From positions 5,580,746-5,644,745 of the forward strand of contig PYIU01000001.1 of NCBI GenBank assembly GCA_003415625.1: a stretch of 64,000 bases of DNA, in the 5' to 3' direction. Origin of the DNA: Aquanectria penicillioides (Eukaryota; Ascomycota; Sordariomycetes; Hypocreales; Nectriaceae). The notes under the pieces were generated by a model, which had not been told where the DNA came from, ran no database searches, and saw nothing but the letters and a program-made list of their open reading frames with translations. This document shows positions 26,757 through 37,897 of the stretch, piece after piece. Position 1 is the stretch's first letter, and every line of letters begins with the position of its first letter. The position numbers and the translations under genes were made by a program.

Positions 26757-29227
26757 CTACGAGGCCTCAATTTTCCTTCCCTTTCTGTCTACCCTGTCAT
26801 CACGGGGATCAAAACCGCCGTTACCCCACGTAGCCCACTCGGGGGTTGCTTCTCCCATGTAGTCCTCAGGCTTCCAATCTCCGTCGGGACCTCGTTCCTC
26901 CAAAAGGTCAAAGAACTTCTTGTAATCAATAGTGGTATGCCACTTGCCGTCCACCTTAAATCTGTCGCTCGCCAGAAGAATGCAGCAGCTGTGAGCGTGC
27001 TCGGCTGCAATGCCATAATTCAGGCCCTTCTCCTGCAACCTCTTCTCCAGGGCCTTGACAAAGTCACAGACTTCCCAGTAGAACGGCACGTTCGACATGC
27101 TGAGGCCTGCGTTGGAGGAGGTGGCTGTACCACAATATGTGACGCCCTTGACCTCTACGAAGCACGGGAGACCTTTCTCGACTAATTTTGCGTAACCCTC
27201 GGCCTCTTCTTCAACATTGAAGCCCTTGACCAGCGTCAACCGGAATACAGTTCGGTGGCGGAAACGCTTCTCACGAAGGATCTCGAGGCATCGCTGGAAC
27301 CGCTCCCAGAAGTCTCGGTGGAGGGGTCGATCAATCCTGCGCAGTGACTCCTTGTCGGCTGCGTCAATGGATACGTAAAGCTGTGTGACAGCTTTCAGTG
27401 CAGCCAGCTGATCGGGGTGCTGAGCATTGCAGACCAAGAAGGAAGAGATTCGCTCCTTGTGCAACATCTCCAGAAACTCGTTGATGTAGGGGTAAAAGAT
27501 GGGCTCGCCGACAAGCGACAGCGCGCAGTGCCGGATCTGCATGGCCTCGGCAAACCGCTCTGCTCGAACACCAGGCATCCCGCGCAACATCTTGATTTTC
27601 TTGTAGTGGTTCATCTTGACGCCCTCAAAGATCATGTCCGGCGGGTCTACCACCCATCGCCAAGTCGTTCCGACAGGGTTGGTGCCGTGGCGCCAGCAGA
27701 ACACGCACTTGTTGGAGCAGGACAGAGACGGAGTTGTCTCCATACATTGATGAGAATTGATGCCGTAGAATGAAAACTTGTAACAAGAGCCTCGGCCACG
27801 GAGGGCCGACTTGGTCCATCGGCATGTCTTGACTCCAGAATGGGAGCCCACAATGGCATATCCTTGCTTGGTTAGGGACTTGTAGGTGGGGGAATCCTTG
27901 GCAACCATTTCCTTGGGTCCTTGAGGCATTGTCTTCTTCTTTGTTGATGAGCCATATGAGGTGAAGTCGACAGCGAGGGGTGCCTTTTGAGATCCATTTT
28001 CCTTTCGAATCATTTTTCCAAGATCCTCCACGTCATCAAGGGTCCCTCCAGGATTCTTCTTCTTGTTGTTGTTGCTGTCAGAAGTCTCGTCGTCGAAGAC
28101 AACTTCGCCATCCTCTTCATCCTCTGCCTCGTCCACGTCGCTCTCATCGGGGGCGCCGCTTCCAGGAAGGCCTTCGCCGAGGTTTCCTGTGCGGGAGACG
28201 TGATCAATAACTTCTTGGACACCCTTGGTCCACTCTTGTAGTCGCTCCTCATGATCGCTCTTCATGTCTCCCATTCCAACTGGATATGCCCTCTTGCGGG
28301 AGGTCAACTTGGCCATCCATTTGTCGATCTCTTTGGCCTGGAAGCAGAAGCCTTCTGGCTCAGTAGGCCAGTTTTCCTTGTCGCCAAAGCCAAAGACAGA
28401 GTATCCTAGCAAAGGCGAAAGGGGAGCCGTGTCGATACGGAAATCATGATGAGTCTCCTGCAAGTGCTCGAGGAAAGTGTCGTTGATGGAATCGATGTTG
28501 TAGCTGGGGATGAGGAATAGGTAGAACTGGTCGGCGTCGCCGTGCACTTTTGAGGGAGTAATGAAGTAATCATCAAAATCAATCTCCGCCAGGTCGCGAA
28601 GTTGCGGCTTGAGGAACGTTCGACCCGACTGTTTAGCCAATTGATCCAAAGAGTCTTCCAGCTGCTTGGCGTATTCCTTTGCAATCTTTTCCGTCTTGGT
28701 GGTCACGGACGTGAAGAAGATTAGCAGGAGTACAGGGCGGCTCAAATCCAGGTCATCATCTGCTTTCTTAGTCGGCTTCTTGGCCAGCCCTCCTTTGATT
28801 CTTCGGGGTCCTTGGGATTTGACATCCTTCTTCAATTCGGGTTTGGGCGCCGCCTTCACGATCGGGGTCTTTTCATCGAGGGCAAGTTTCTCAGGCTGTT
28901 GAAAAACCTTTGGCAATGCGACTAGCTCGTTCTTTTCGGCATGCAGGTGGAGGTAGATTCGTGCAGCGCCGAGAACGGCGAGGAGGGCAAAAATTATCGG
29001 AGTTCGATGGATGTGCCAGACTTCGACCAGATCTAGCAGGCAGGTTAGCGGCGCTGGGCACTGCGACGAAGCGCCAGAAACTCACCATCGACAATGGAGT
29101 CGAGTCGCAGAGGCGACGAGTGGTTGGCCCAGTCCATCCCGGAAATGCGGTCGCTGCAGTTGGGCGGCAGCGTTGACGAGATGTTGAAGCTTGTGGTAAT
29201 GTCAAGTCCGTCCGGGGGAAAAGCCAT
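26757..29227 (-). CDS. TYW1: tRNA wybutosine-synthesizing protein 1 (TYW1), radical SAM/flavodoxin enzyme
   Basis: Two exons (29227-29086 and 29032-26757) give 805 residues. Near the N-terminus, after the intron, is a hydrophobic segment TPIIFALLAVLGAARIYL that would anchor the protein in a membrane. A flavodoxin-like domain follows (VLLIFFTSVTTKTEKIAKEYAKQL, with YSVFGFGDKENW), then an acidic linker with poly-Glu/Asp. The radical SAM core has the CxxxCxxC cluster motif within SCSNKCVFCWRHG, and MMNHYK/GMPGV-type TYW1 signatures come after it. It catalyses formation of the tricyclic base 4-demethylwyosine from m1G37 of tRNA-Phe using pyruvate and SAM. Length agrees with yeast TYW1 (about 810). 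The exon 1 start at 29227 is the only ATG giving an in-phase junction. Confidence 0.95.
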
Positions 29228-29683
29228 TTTGCCCCGCCACTCATAATTTTGGTGGGGGGCCTCGTTCGTCATGGCACATTGCCAATCGAATGGCGACGAT
29301 TTGATCAGCGAACCACACCTTTTTCAATGCCCTGGTCGTGGCTTGCCATTCGACCAGCTGGAATATTTTCCGATGCGCCTTTCAACGAGGACTAAAGAGG
29401 TGATAAAATTTTATTAGGCAATGAAGAAAATCAATTTCATCTATTCGTTTTTATTTTTATTTTTCCTGCCGTTTTTCTAACACAAAATGCTTTCCTTCGA
29501 GTCAGGACGTTTTGTTTGTTCGTCCGTAATGCAAATGCTGCAACGCCTGTCTTGATGCTGATCTAATGCTATGCTCGCTGTGAAAATGCTACATGATGCG
29601 TTTGAGTGTGAACCAGGGAACCAAGACGAAAAATAGAATGCAAATGTACACGATGCCTACTCAAAAGTTGGCAAAAGTTATGC
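29228..29683. other. Spacer between TYW1 and the sulfite pump gene
   Basis: 456 bases: promoter of TYW1 and 3' flank of the upstream minus-strand gene. It contains AT-rich stretches around 29.44 kb and no coding signal. Confidence 0.5.
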
Positions 29684-31098
29684 TTAGACCCGCCTGTCGC
29701 CTCCAGCAGCTTGGGACTTTTCTCTCAAATCCTTCAAGCAAGGTGCATGGAACATTTCGCCCGTAATGGCGAGTTTAACTGTTCTGGATGCAACAACCAT
29801 CCACAACAATACCACGGAGAGTGAGAGAATCTAGAAATCATTAGCCATGTTCCCACCAAGTAAAAGTGGTAACGCACCATTGTCGACACCTTGAAAAAGT
29901 CGCTGTCAAGATTTATCGCCAAGGCGCTGGTGCATGTCGCCAGCACACCCAGCGGGAACGTGAATCCCCACCATCCCATGTTGAAGGGGAAATGTTGCAT
30001 CGTACCGATGCTAATCAGGGCAAATGACAGCCAAACCAGAGCGAATCCCCACATGATCATAGCCATGAAGACACCCAAGACGTAGAGGATCTCCCCACCA
30101 CGAAGAGCAAGAGACCCAAAGGCATTTGTCTCGGGAAGCAACTTCATGGCCACCTTTCCGAGTTGCTGAATGCCATATCCACCTTGACCCCAAGGTCCAA
30201 TGGGCAGGAAGACGGAAACAATGACCTCCTTCGGCGGGATGGAGTGGATGGTAAGGCGATGGAAATACAAAGCCAACACACAAGCGGAGAAAGACTCGCC
30301 GATGCCCCAGAGTACGTAAGATGTGATGACTGTAGTCATGGCATGGTTTCGGTCGGGTATCACTTCAGCCAAAATGCCCCCAGAAGCGGCGGCGACTACA
30401 GCCGGCACAATTGGGAGGAGCAGGGCGGCCGTGATATTCTCCAGTCCAGGCCGATGACGGTGCATGACAATAAAAGGCATCGTGATGCAAGTAGCAACCG
30501 ACAGCAGAACATCAATCCACCAAAAGGACCAGGCTAAGGAGATGACCCAGTCGCCCCACCCCTTGCAGCAGAAAACCATCATGTTGATAATCGCTACTCT
30601 CACGTCAGCGGCCCGGTCGAGTGGTGAAGGGCTCGAGAAAACCCACTAGCAAAGCCCATTGGGAAACACCCCAAAAACAAAGACTGGCCCGGGTGGGCAA
30701 TCATGGCCCCCAAATCTCAGGATACAAGGTATATCGAGCAATCGAAATCCCCAGGAAAATGGTAAAGAGGACAACATTCAGCCCAAAGAAGATGTAAGAG
30801 ATGCACTGCAACCACTCTGCGTTGTATGGGAGGTTGTGGAGGAGGATGGACACGATGCCAGTGCCCATGTTGACCGCAAACCATCTACAATCGGAACCAT
30901 CTTGTCAGATTTGCTCACGCCCATCACCCAAGTTGTGCAAATCTGGGATAGAGTGAATGGTACTTACGACGGAGTGAAGTTCCGCACAACCCGACGCCAG
31001 CCGACATTCTCTTTACAGGGGAGTGAAGATTCGCAGGGTCGGGGGGCGCCGTCACACGCCGCCTGGCCGTTGGATAGCGCGGGAGCCTGGTAAGACAT
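29684..31098 (-). CDS. SSU1-type sulfite efflux pump (TDT family), frame broken by one base
   Basis: Four exons: 31098-30968, 30884-30647, 30593-29878 and 29830-29684. The predicted protein of about 410 residues has the family start (WRRVVRNFTPSWFAVNMGTG) and about ten hydrophobic segments, for example AALLLPIVPAVVAAASGG and ILYVLGVFMAMIMWGFALVW. FFKVSTM and VKLAITGEMFHAPCL lie near the end. The family exports sulfite across the plasma membrane. The reading frame is interrupted in exon 2: after PEIWG the phase changes at a G5 run (plus-strand C's 30707-30711), producing TGA. Summed exon length is 1,232 nt, one short of a multiple of three, so a single missing base accounts for it. This could be a sequencing error or a recent pseudogene. 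It is divergent from cysteine dioxygenase, which supports the sulfite assignment over malate transport. Confidence 0.85.
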
Positions 31099-32076
31099 GA
31101 CGATAGGTGATGGTAGGCTGCTGGTAAATGATGGCAGCGAGCAATGATGTAAATCGAACATCAGGTGGTATGAGGGCGAGCAACCGAGAGTTTGACTAAA
31201 ACAACACCGAGAGCTCGTGACTCAGTGTCCAGGGTGCCGGCTCGCGGTGTCAAAGCTTTACCATATGGGAAAGAAGTTTCTGAGGATTCGACGCAAAGCC
31301 CCGACTCTTCTTCCCCAGGAAAGCATTTGGTTCATCTTATACAACATGCCGGCGCTCAGGCGAATTGCCACTTGCGCCGTTGACGGAATTCCCAGCCTTT
31401 CCGATAACCGGCTTAGGGCCGAAATCTCGTGGCGTGGCCGGACCCTCCGATGGAGCAATTGAGCGCAGGCGGTACGGTACCGACAGACTAACAAGCAAGC
31501 GCCTTACGTACAGGTAGCGCACGAACGTCCAAAAAAAAATTGATCTAAATATTGATCCACAGCGATGGTGGGCCTTTTGGGGGACGTAGAAATGCATTGT
31601 TTCTTCCACCTTGTTTATATGCGGTCATTCCCGATGAAATAAACTCCCTCTAGAATCCCTCCGCCAGCAACAATCCGCCTCCACATCCGGCCTCGTGCCG
31701 AAGATAACGCCGTCGCCGCGGAATCCGACCGTCAAGGAAGTCCTCAGCAACCTTAGTGTCCCAGCGTCCAACCAGAAGCGCTAAACTCGCTCACCAGACC
31801 CTGTGGTTCGCCGACGCAGCCCGTCAAATGATGTCGGTATCGATTAAAGACCCACAACCCAACGTCGGTGTTACTATCTGCCGGTTTGTCGTTCCCGGTC
31901 CTGACCGATGGCAGGGAGCAACAGCATGGCCGCGCAAGTCGTCGTCGTCAACCCCCGCTCCCATTCCCGCTCGTTCGACCCAAGTCGGTGTGTTGTCCAC
32001 TTGTCCATCAGACCTTTGTCAACCAAGATCAACCATACTATCATATAGCAATCATCATCATCAACTTCATCAACAC

Positions 32077-32108
<32 letters not shown>

Positions 32109-32130
32109 ACAACTATCCCACACTGCAAAC
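31099..32130. promoter_or_regulatory. Shared divergent promoter of the sulfite pump and cysteine dioxygenase genes
   Basis: 1,032 bases lie between the two start codons. A frame upstream of 32131 is open from 31756 but has no family resemblance and is more likely leader. No convincing CYS3/MetR-type palindrome was found by eye. Co-regulation by sulfur amino acids is inference from the products. Confidence 0.5.
32078..32109 (+). repeat. (ATC)n microsatellite in the cysteine dioxygenase leader
   Basis: About ten perfect ATC units, preceded by an imperfect ATC stretch from about 32050. It lies 20-80 bases upstream of the start codon, in probable 5' UTR. Confidence 0.9.
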
Positions 32131-32907
32131 ATGGCCGTCGGCATTGTCTCTTCCCACTCCATGAGTCTCGGTGTTCCTGCCAAGGTGGGACACTACCAAG
32201 AAAATCTCTTCGAAGAACTCGTCGTGGCGTTAAAGGAGGCACTTGGTCCATCGTCGGGTCTAACGTGTGACGATGTCAACCTCGATATCCTAACTCGTCT
32301 CATGGAAGGCTATGATGGCTCCGACAACCTGTGGTCCAGGTATGCCTTTGGTGATCATAGTCGGGGTTATACTAGAAACCTAGTTGACGAAGGCAACGGC
32401 AAGAGTAACCTGGTGAGTGTAGTCGAGGTCAACTCGACCTCGTCCAACCAATCAATCTCAGCTAAATGGTGCAATAGCTTGTACTTGTCTGGACTCCTGG
32501 CAAGGGCAGCCCTATCCACGATCACGGCAATGCTCATTGCTTGATGAAGATCCTGCGAGGGGATCTAACCGAGACGCGATTTGCCTTTCCAAAGAAAGAG
32601 GGGGAAGAACAATTGGAAGTTATATCAGAGAAGACATATAAAGAAAATGCTGTGGCCTATATGGCCGACGAGCTAGGACTCCACCGTGTGTCCAATAAGG
32701 GTAGCGACTTCGCTGTGTCCCTGCACTGTAGGAGCCCCCCCCTAGTCGCCAACGCTTGTCACGCAACTAACCCGCAACTTTGCAGTGTATACTCCGCCAA
32801 ACGTGGCCAAGAAAGGGTGCCACATCTTTGATGAGAAGACGGGACGAAAAAGCCATGTGCCGGGTTGCCACTACTACTCGGTATATGGCAGACTGCTCAA
32901 TGAGTAG
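32131..32907 (+). CDS. Cysteine dioxygenase
   Basis: Three exons (32131-32412, 32478-32727, 32786-32907) encode 217 residues. The cupin core is clear: HDHGNAHC holds two of the iron-binding histidines and the cysteine of the Cys-Tyr cofactor, and VSLHLYTPP holds the third histidine. The C-terminal CHYYSVYGRL could supply the partner tyrosine. SRYAFGDHSRGYTRNLV contains the substrate-binding Arg region. The enzyme oxidises L-cysteine with O2 to cysteine sulfinate in the cytosol, the step leading to sulfite or hypotaurine. Length is usual for fungal CDO. It is divergent from the SSU1-type pump, which would expel the sulfite formed. The ATG at 32131 gives the usual N-terminal length; earlier in-frame ATGs would add unrelated sequence. 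Confidence 0.93.
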
Positions 32908-35009
32908 ATGATGCTTCAGCCTTGATCACCATGGCCTTTTTTTTTCTTTTCATGAAAAGACATGAATATGCTGGATTAGCGTTTGCGAATTGGGTATTTG
33001 AAATTGTTTGGTCCTTGGCACGTTTTCCGCGTTCCGTGTGTGCCCCGGGCGTCTTGGTGACCCGGCTGGATGATGGTGCCGCCTGGATGAGTTTTAGGTA
33101 GTCTGTCTTGGCTTTTGCCCCCGATAGGGCGACAGTAGCAAAGAATAGACGCTGTGGTCGAACATGGAACCCCACAAACGTGAATCGACGTGAACGAGGT
33201 TGAAAGGAGGAAAAACCAGATGATCCCCAGCTCGTCATCTCCTCATGCCCTTCACAGCTTCTTTGATTGCGCAATACGCACTAGGCTAAAAACAGACCGG
33301 AAGTCGCTTGGTGCTGTACACTTTCCTCGCCGAGCCGCCGATTTCCGTACGCCAAGATGACAGCAACAAGGCTTGCTTAAAAAGATATGTTCGGTTTAGA
33401 CAATCTGGCTTTTTGGAGTCCAGGTTGGGGGCATGTCGCAGGCCAAGATATGGTGGGGTTCTTTCCTAATATAGAAAGGCGGGAGCCAAGATGTGGGGTC
33501 CCGTCCACCTAAACTCGACGACCCAAGCCTATCATCTCGTAGCCTTCTTTCACCATGAGCGGAATTCAAATAAATGGTTCTATCGTTATATCCCGAAAAG
33601 CCCGCATTTTGTCCCCCGAGGCTCGAGAGAGCCTCAATGTTGACCGCCGAGATCCGAAGTATCCGATGGACCTACCGTGGCCCGCCGGTGATGACATGAT
33701 ATATTTATGATGTGCCGCTCCGACGGGAAGAACCGTTTGGAATCGCCCTGGACGAGCAGCCGACTAGGTCGTGACAGTTGGTGCGGCTTTACAAGCCATG
33801 CTTCAAACCACATCGTCTCTCTTTTTGAAAGACTGCATGTCACACCCTTAGCTCTGAGCACGCCACTATTTCCAAGATTTGCTACACGTCACGAAGCCCA
33901 ATCTGTTCTTCCATCCCTGCCCCTCTCCACCGCATTGCCAAGGAACAAGAAATTGTGCGAATTGTGCTTTGTTGGGGTAGGCCCGAAAAAAACAAGGTGA
34001 CATTTCGTACACGTTGGCGTTTAATGTTGCACGACATGTGGTGCTTTCAACATCCACTGTCAGTGCTTCATCCTTTCCTACAGTGGAAGCCACCTTTTGC
34101 AACTCCATCATTGCATCACCGGGCTAAAAAAATTTGAAAACTACGGCCATCTCACTTAAGGGAACTGATAATCATGACGAGACTCCGCAACGGCGAGTAC
34201 GGAATCATGTTGACTAGGTTGGCTCCGCTAACGCAGAAGCTCTACTATATTCTCACAGACGGAGGGTATTCTCCAACTGGCTAGGCATTGGAAACACAAC
34301 AAACCCAGACATGAACATTTACATAAAGGCCACACAATGTTTTCGAAAGAGTAAACTGAAATATTGCATCACTTGTTCATTTTTCTTTTTTTTTTCTCAT
34401 ATCCATTTTCTTCCCGATAAACATCGAATTTCATGTTTGTTTCTGGTGACTGCTGCATTGTGTCTTAGTGCTACAGCTGCCTAGCGTAGTGGTCCTAGCA
34501 TAGCCAGTGGCCAAAAAGATCCGCCACCTAGGCACTTGGTATCTCCTCATTCAAAACCATAGCCTAAGAGTAACACATTGTTTATGACTACACTAGTGTG
34601 CATTATGTTAATAACGTAACCATTTCTGGATTTTTATTGATCCTTTATTATCATGGATAAAGTAAATCTTCATGGCATTAGTACAATTTTAGGAAGCTGC
34701 TTGAGAATTAGATACGTCGTGATGGGGCAGAAGGGGTGAAGACATTGTTAGGCGACCTCTCACAGGGCAGAAATGCACATTTTATTCTCCCCAGCGGATA
34801 TCCGTTGATTTCCCGGTCCCGGAATCACACAGCCCCGCACGAGGACTGCGATCGAATGTCTGTTCTGTCGTTAGATCCGTCTCCTCTCGTAACACCCCTT
34901 TTCGATGCCCTCGAGTACAAATTTCATGGGCTAAAATTCTTTCCCGCATCGCTCAAGACACCTTGAGATATACTATCTCAACTGGATCCACCCAACTGGC
35001 AGCGCCAGT
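32908..35009. other. Gene-free stretch of about 2.1 kb
   Basis: No gene recognised. The ORFs here are short and antisense to one another. 34.1-34.75 kb is AT-rich. The last ~300 bases lead into the PigL_N-type gene. Confidence 0.45.
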
Positions 35010-36304
35010 ATGGTCGACCCATTGAGTGCCGCGGCGTCGGTAATAGCAATAGTAACAGTCACAGTGCAGTCCACCAAGATATTGTACGATACCGTCAACA
35101 GTTTCAGGACACATCAAAATGTGGTTTTGCGACTAATGCGTGAACTCCACGCACTCAATAAAGTCCTGGATGCTCTGGGTGACCATGTGCAAACTGATGA
35201 TGCGGCCTTTGATCCGCTCAAGTTTCCATTAATCCAATGTTGCCACGCATGCACAGAGTTCAAGGGCATTCTAGATGACTGTTCTAAGAATTCAAAAGGT
35301 TCCAGAACTAGTTTTCGCGACTGGTGTAGACTGAGCTTCATGAATGGCAGCATCGTGACATTTACAGACATGTTGGCTGGTTATAAGTCAACAATAAACA
35401 TCGCGCTTGCCGATGCTCACTTGTACGACATCAACTACGAGGAAAGAAAGTACCCTAACCGTTTTTTAGGCGTACCACCAAAGTGACTTTAGAAGCGTTG
35501 AACGAATATAAAGACTTAATCCATGATTCGAAACACGAATTAGAGGAGCATCTGAGCGACATCAGTGAGAAACTACAGCGACTTAGCCCTTCGGATCAGG
35601 GGCCATCTACTACAATAAGCTCCGAGATGGACCGAATAGCATATGAGAGCAATGGAATCGAGGAATGTTTGAAGCTTTGCAACCAACTTCTTGAACAAAT
35701 CAACACCGCACAATTTCAGATTGACACGGCTAGGCCAATACCAAGAACAAACCTGTTCACGACAACAGTATCACCTCAAGACATGTCTTTGGCAGCTACC
35801 AGGACATTGTCTACATTTAAAGGCTTTAGTTACTCACTCACCGACCACGTGTCTTGGTTACAAACTCAGAAGAAGACTACCGAAGCAAGCGCACGCACCA
35901 ATTCGACAAGGTCATTAGTAGAAGTGGGAGCAGATCCTGAGCGTGATCTTCAAATGCTACAAAAAGAATTGAATAGCACAAAACAACGCTTAGAATTCTT
36001 CGAGGAGGCGTCTTCTCGGGCCTCGTCAGTGCGAGTTCATGTTGTGGAGGACATCACAGTGGGAGACAACTCGCAACAGTTCGTTGTCTCTACAGTAGGC
36101 GATTTGATAAGCGTAAAAAGCGCCACAGCTGGTCATGGATCACTCCAGTTTTTTGGTTCTGCGTCAGACGATGCTTTGCAACACCTCCTCAACGCGGCAC
36201 AGAGTAGGACTCAGAGTGTTCAAGATGGGCGACAGGCGGTTTGCGATGATTCAGTTGTAGCCCAGTTATGCATAAGCGGTGGTGGCAGTTCATCCTCAAT
36301 ATGA
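35010..36304 (+). CDS. Fungal STAND-associated N-terminal domain (PigL_N-like) protein with a C-terminal conserved VED..VGD..VST domain
   Basis: Two exons (35010-35422, 35470-36304), joined through a 47-nt intron with a CTAAC branch point, encode 415 residues. Residues 1 to about 140 (MVDPLSAAASVIAIVTVTV...) match the helical N-terminal domain found on many fungal STAND/NLR proteins and on azaphilone-cluster protein L. A helical, coiled-coil-prone middle (DLIHDSKHELEEHLSDISEK; DLQMLQKELNSTKQRLEFF) follows. At about 36031-36204 is a domain with VEDITVGDNSQQFVVSTVGD, AGHGSLQFFG and LQHLLNAA. I recall this module at the C-terminus of related fungal proteins. There is no NACHT, ankyrin or WD repeat, so this is a small adaptor-like member. 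Function unknown; a signalling or cell-death role is inference. Confidence 0.75.
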
Positions 36305-36314
36305 TAAAAATCTA

Positions 36315-36671
36315 TTATTCTTCTGGCGGTCGTATACTTCTGATGTTGCTGTTACCAGTTGCTCCAAGGACATGACCGGTGCCATATGAAGTGCCGAACC
36401 TCCCGTTGCTAGCCGGCTCTTCCTTGGGAACGATCTGACGCTGGCTCAAGATTTTCGTAAGTTCCTGAACCGAGGCTTCCTCCCAAGCGCCGATAACCTG
36501 CCAGGAATTCCACCCGGCTTCGACCTTTGTGGCGTTGTATAAATGGTCTTTGGTCGACACCAAAAGTTGTACCCCAAAATCCCCAACTTTCACATCTTCT
36601 ACTCGGTGCGTGGGGTGGCCGGCAGAGGCATCAGGTTCCTCTGGCGAAGGTGGTGTTTTATTTTGCTCCAT
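36315..36671 (-). CDS. Small protein carrying the same VED..VGD..VST domain as its convergent neighbour
   Basis: A single exon encodes 118 residues. After a Pro/Glu/Ser-rich N-terminus (MEQNKTPPSPEEPDASAG) comes THRVEDVKVGDFGVQLLVST, then KVEAGWNSWQVIGAW and VQELTKILSQR. These align over about 55 residues with the C-terminal domain of the protein encoded at 35010-36304 (shared VED, VGD, Q, VST, AG, S-Q, G, QxL). The tail is Gly/Asn/Arg-rich. The two genes converge with only 10 bases between stop codons. A longer frame upstream (to 36833) is hydrophobic and unlike the family, so I prefer the ATG at 36671. No intron is needed. Function unknown. Confidence 0.65.
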   Translation of the reverse strand: MEQNKTPPSPEEPDASAGHPTHRVEDVKVGDFGVQLLVSTKDHLYNATKVEAGWNSWQVIGAWEEASVQELTKILSQRQIVPKEEPASNGRFGTSYGTGHVLGATGNSNIRSIRPPEE

Positions 36672-37077
36672 GATGTGGCTGTTTTGGGAGCGTTTGAGGT
36701 TGCGCGGAAGTACAAGCAGAAACGAAATGCTAGACAAGATGTTGATGGAGGAAGATGAGGCTCGGTGTCGCCCGATTACCCAACACGTCACATGAGCGGG
36801 GTATATGTGGACCAGGATTAAGCCTGATTCCAAGATCAGCCATCATCATTGCAAGTACAGCCGGATCACATATGTAAAAGCACAGTGGGCGTTAGTTTTG
36901 CAAGCCCGGTTTCACCAATATGGTGATGCCCAATCCGCACCGCTCATCCCGTGGAGTTTGCACCTGGGCGTCCTTGCGTCCGACAATTTCGCCTAAGAAG
37001 TGGACCAAAAGTCTGAAGGAAAATATTCCCAGGACCGTTCAGCTACCACACAATGGTACCATCCACCATACGGACTA
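36672..37077. other. Short spacer up to the TIR element
   Basis: 406 bases: promoter side of the small minus-strand gene and flank of the transposable element. Nothing recognised. Confidence 0.4.
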
Positions 37078-37897
37078 CTAGGGGGGATCTCGAAACCGAC
37101 CATTCCCCCTCCCTTGACAGATTCTCAGTCACGGGGGGCCATTTATTTGCAAAAGGGATGTTGATTTGCAAAATAAAAGGTACTTTAGTCCTTATATAAT
37201 TTAGGTAGTAATTTATGTATTTTCTAACAAATTTGAGATAGACAAACATAAAATATTATATGGGGCAAAGTGGGGCAAAATTACCTAAAATCCCTAACAT
37301 ATCATTGTCGGGACGTTGGAATCGATTGAAGGGATGCTACCCTATAAGGCCAGAGATGCCTCAGAGGGAGGTCATGTGACCTCCCTCTTTCCTTTCTTTT
37401 GCTGTGTTTCAGCTCCCCTAACCCCTCACGATAGCCAGAGTAGTTTTTAGACAAGAACAATGATGATTACTATGACCTAGCAGCTGCTATTACTGTGGCC
37501 TTGACTGTGTCATACGAAAAACCCGGGATTTACCCACAATCATCTAGAACGAGAGGTACTGGACTTTTTGCATATCAATGGCCCCCCGTGACTAGGAATC
37601 TATCACGATCACGGGTCATTAGTTGGAAAAGCGACAGCGATGGGAAAAAGTCCAGTACCTCTGTCACTATATAACTTACTAAGTATTTCAGGTCACTTTG
37701 CACCATCGAGCCCTACTTTCTTTTTATATTTTTGTCTATCAAATTTAGTTAGAATAGTACATGAACTACTATGGAAATTAGGTAAGGCTTGAAGTCACTA
37801 TTTTTTTTCCAAATTGCTGTCGCTTTCCCAACTTGATGACCCCCCCGTGACTGAGAATCTGTCACGGGGGAAGGGTCGGTTTAGAGATCCCCCCTAA
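37078..37897. mobile_element. Non-autonomous DNA transposon (MITE-like) with ~60-bp terminal inverted repeats
   Basis: The left end (37078-37140) and the reverse complement of the right end (about 37838-37897) match closely: both begin YTAGGGGGGATCTC, continue AAACCGACC, and reach GACAGATTCTCAGTCACGGGG. A small indel and a few substitutions separate them. Both ends are flanked by TA, suggesting a TA target-site duplication (Tc1/mariner-like), but GACTA is also shared, so the exact border is uncertain. The ~820-bp interior is AT-rich with no transposase ORF. The subterminal part contains its own hairpin (GTGACtGAGAATCtGTCAC). It inserted in the AT-rich accessory region between the PigL_N pair and the decayed SDR gene. 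Confidence 0.8.
37552..37662. repeat. Internal inverted repeat inside the TIR element
   Basis: Two perfect 18-base arms (37552-37569 and 37645-37662) flank a partial inverted copy of the element's own subterminal sequence (CCCCCCGTGACT...CACGGG...GCGACAGC at about 37582-37640, compared with 37812-37870). This suggests a nested insertion or internal rearrangement. Confidence 0.75.

Noticed and set aside
32045..32109. Poly-His coding or a CRISPR-like tandem array
   Set aside because: Simple ATC microsatellite without spacers, located in the leader before the cysteine dioxygenase start.
31756..32130. N-terminal extension of cysteine dioxygenase by 125 codons
   Set aside because: Extension is low-complexity (His/Pro repeats) and unlike any CDO; the family begins near 32131.
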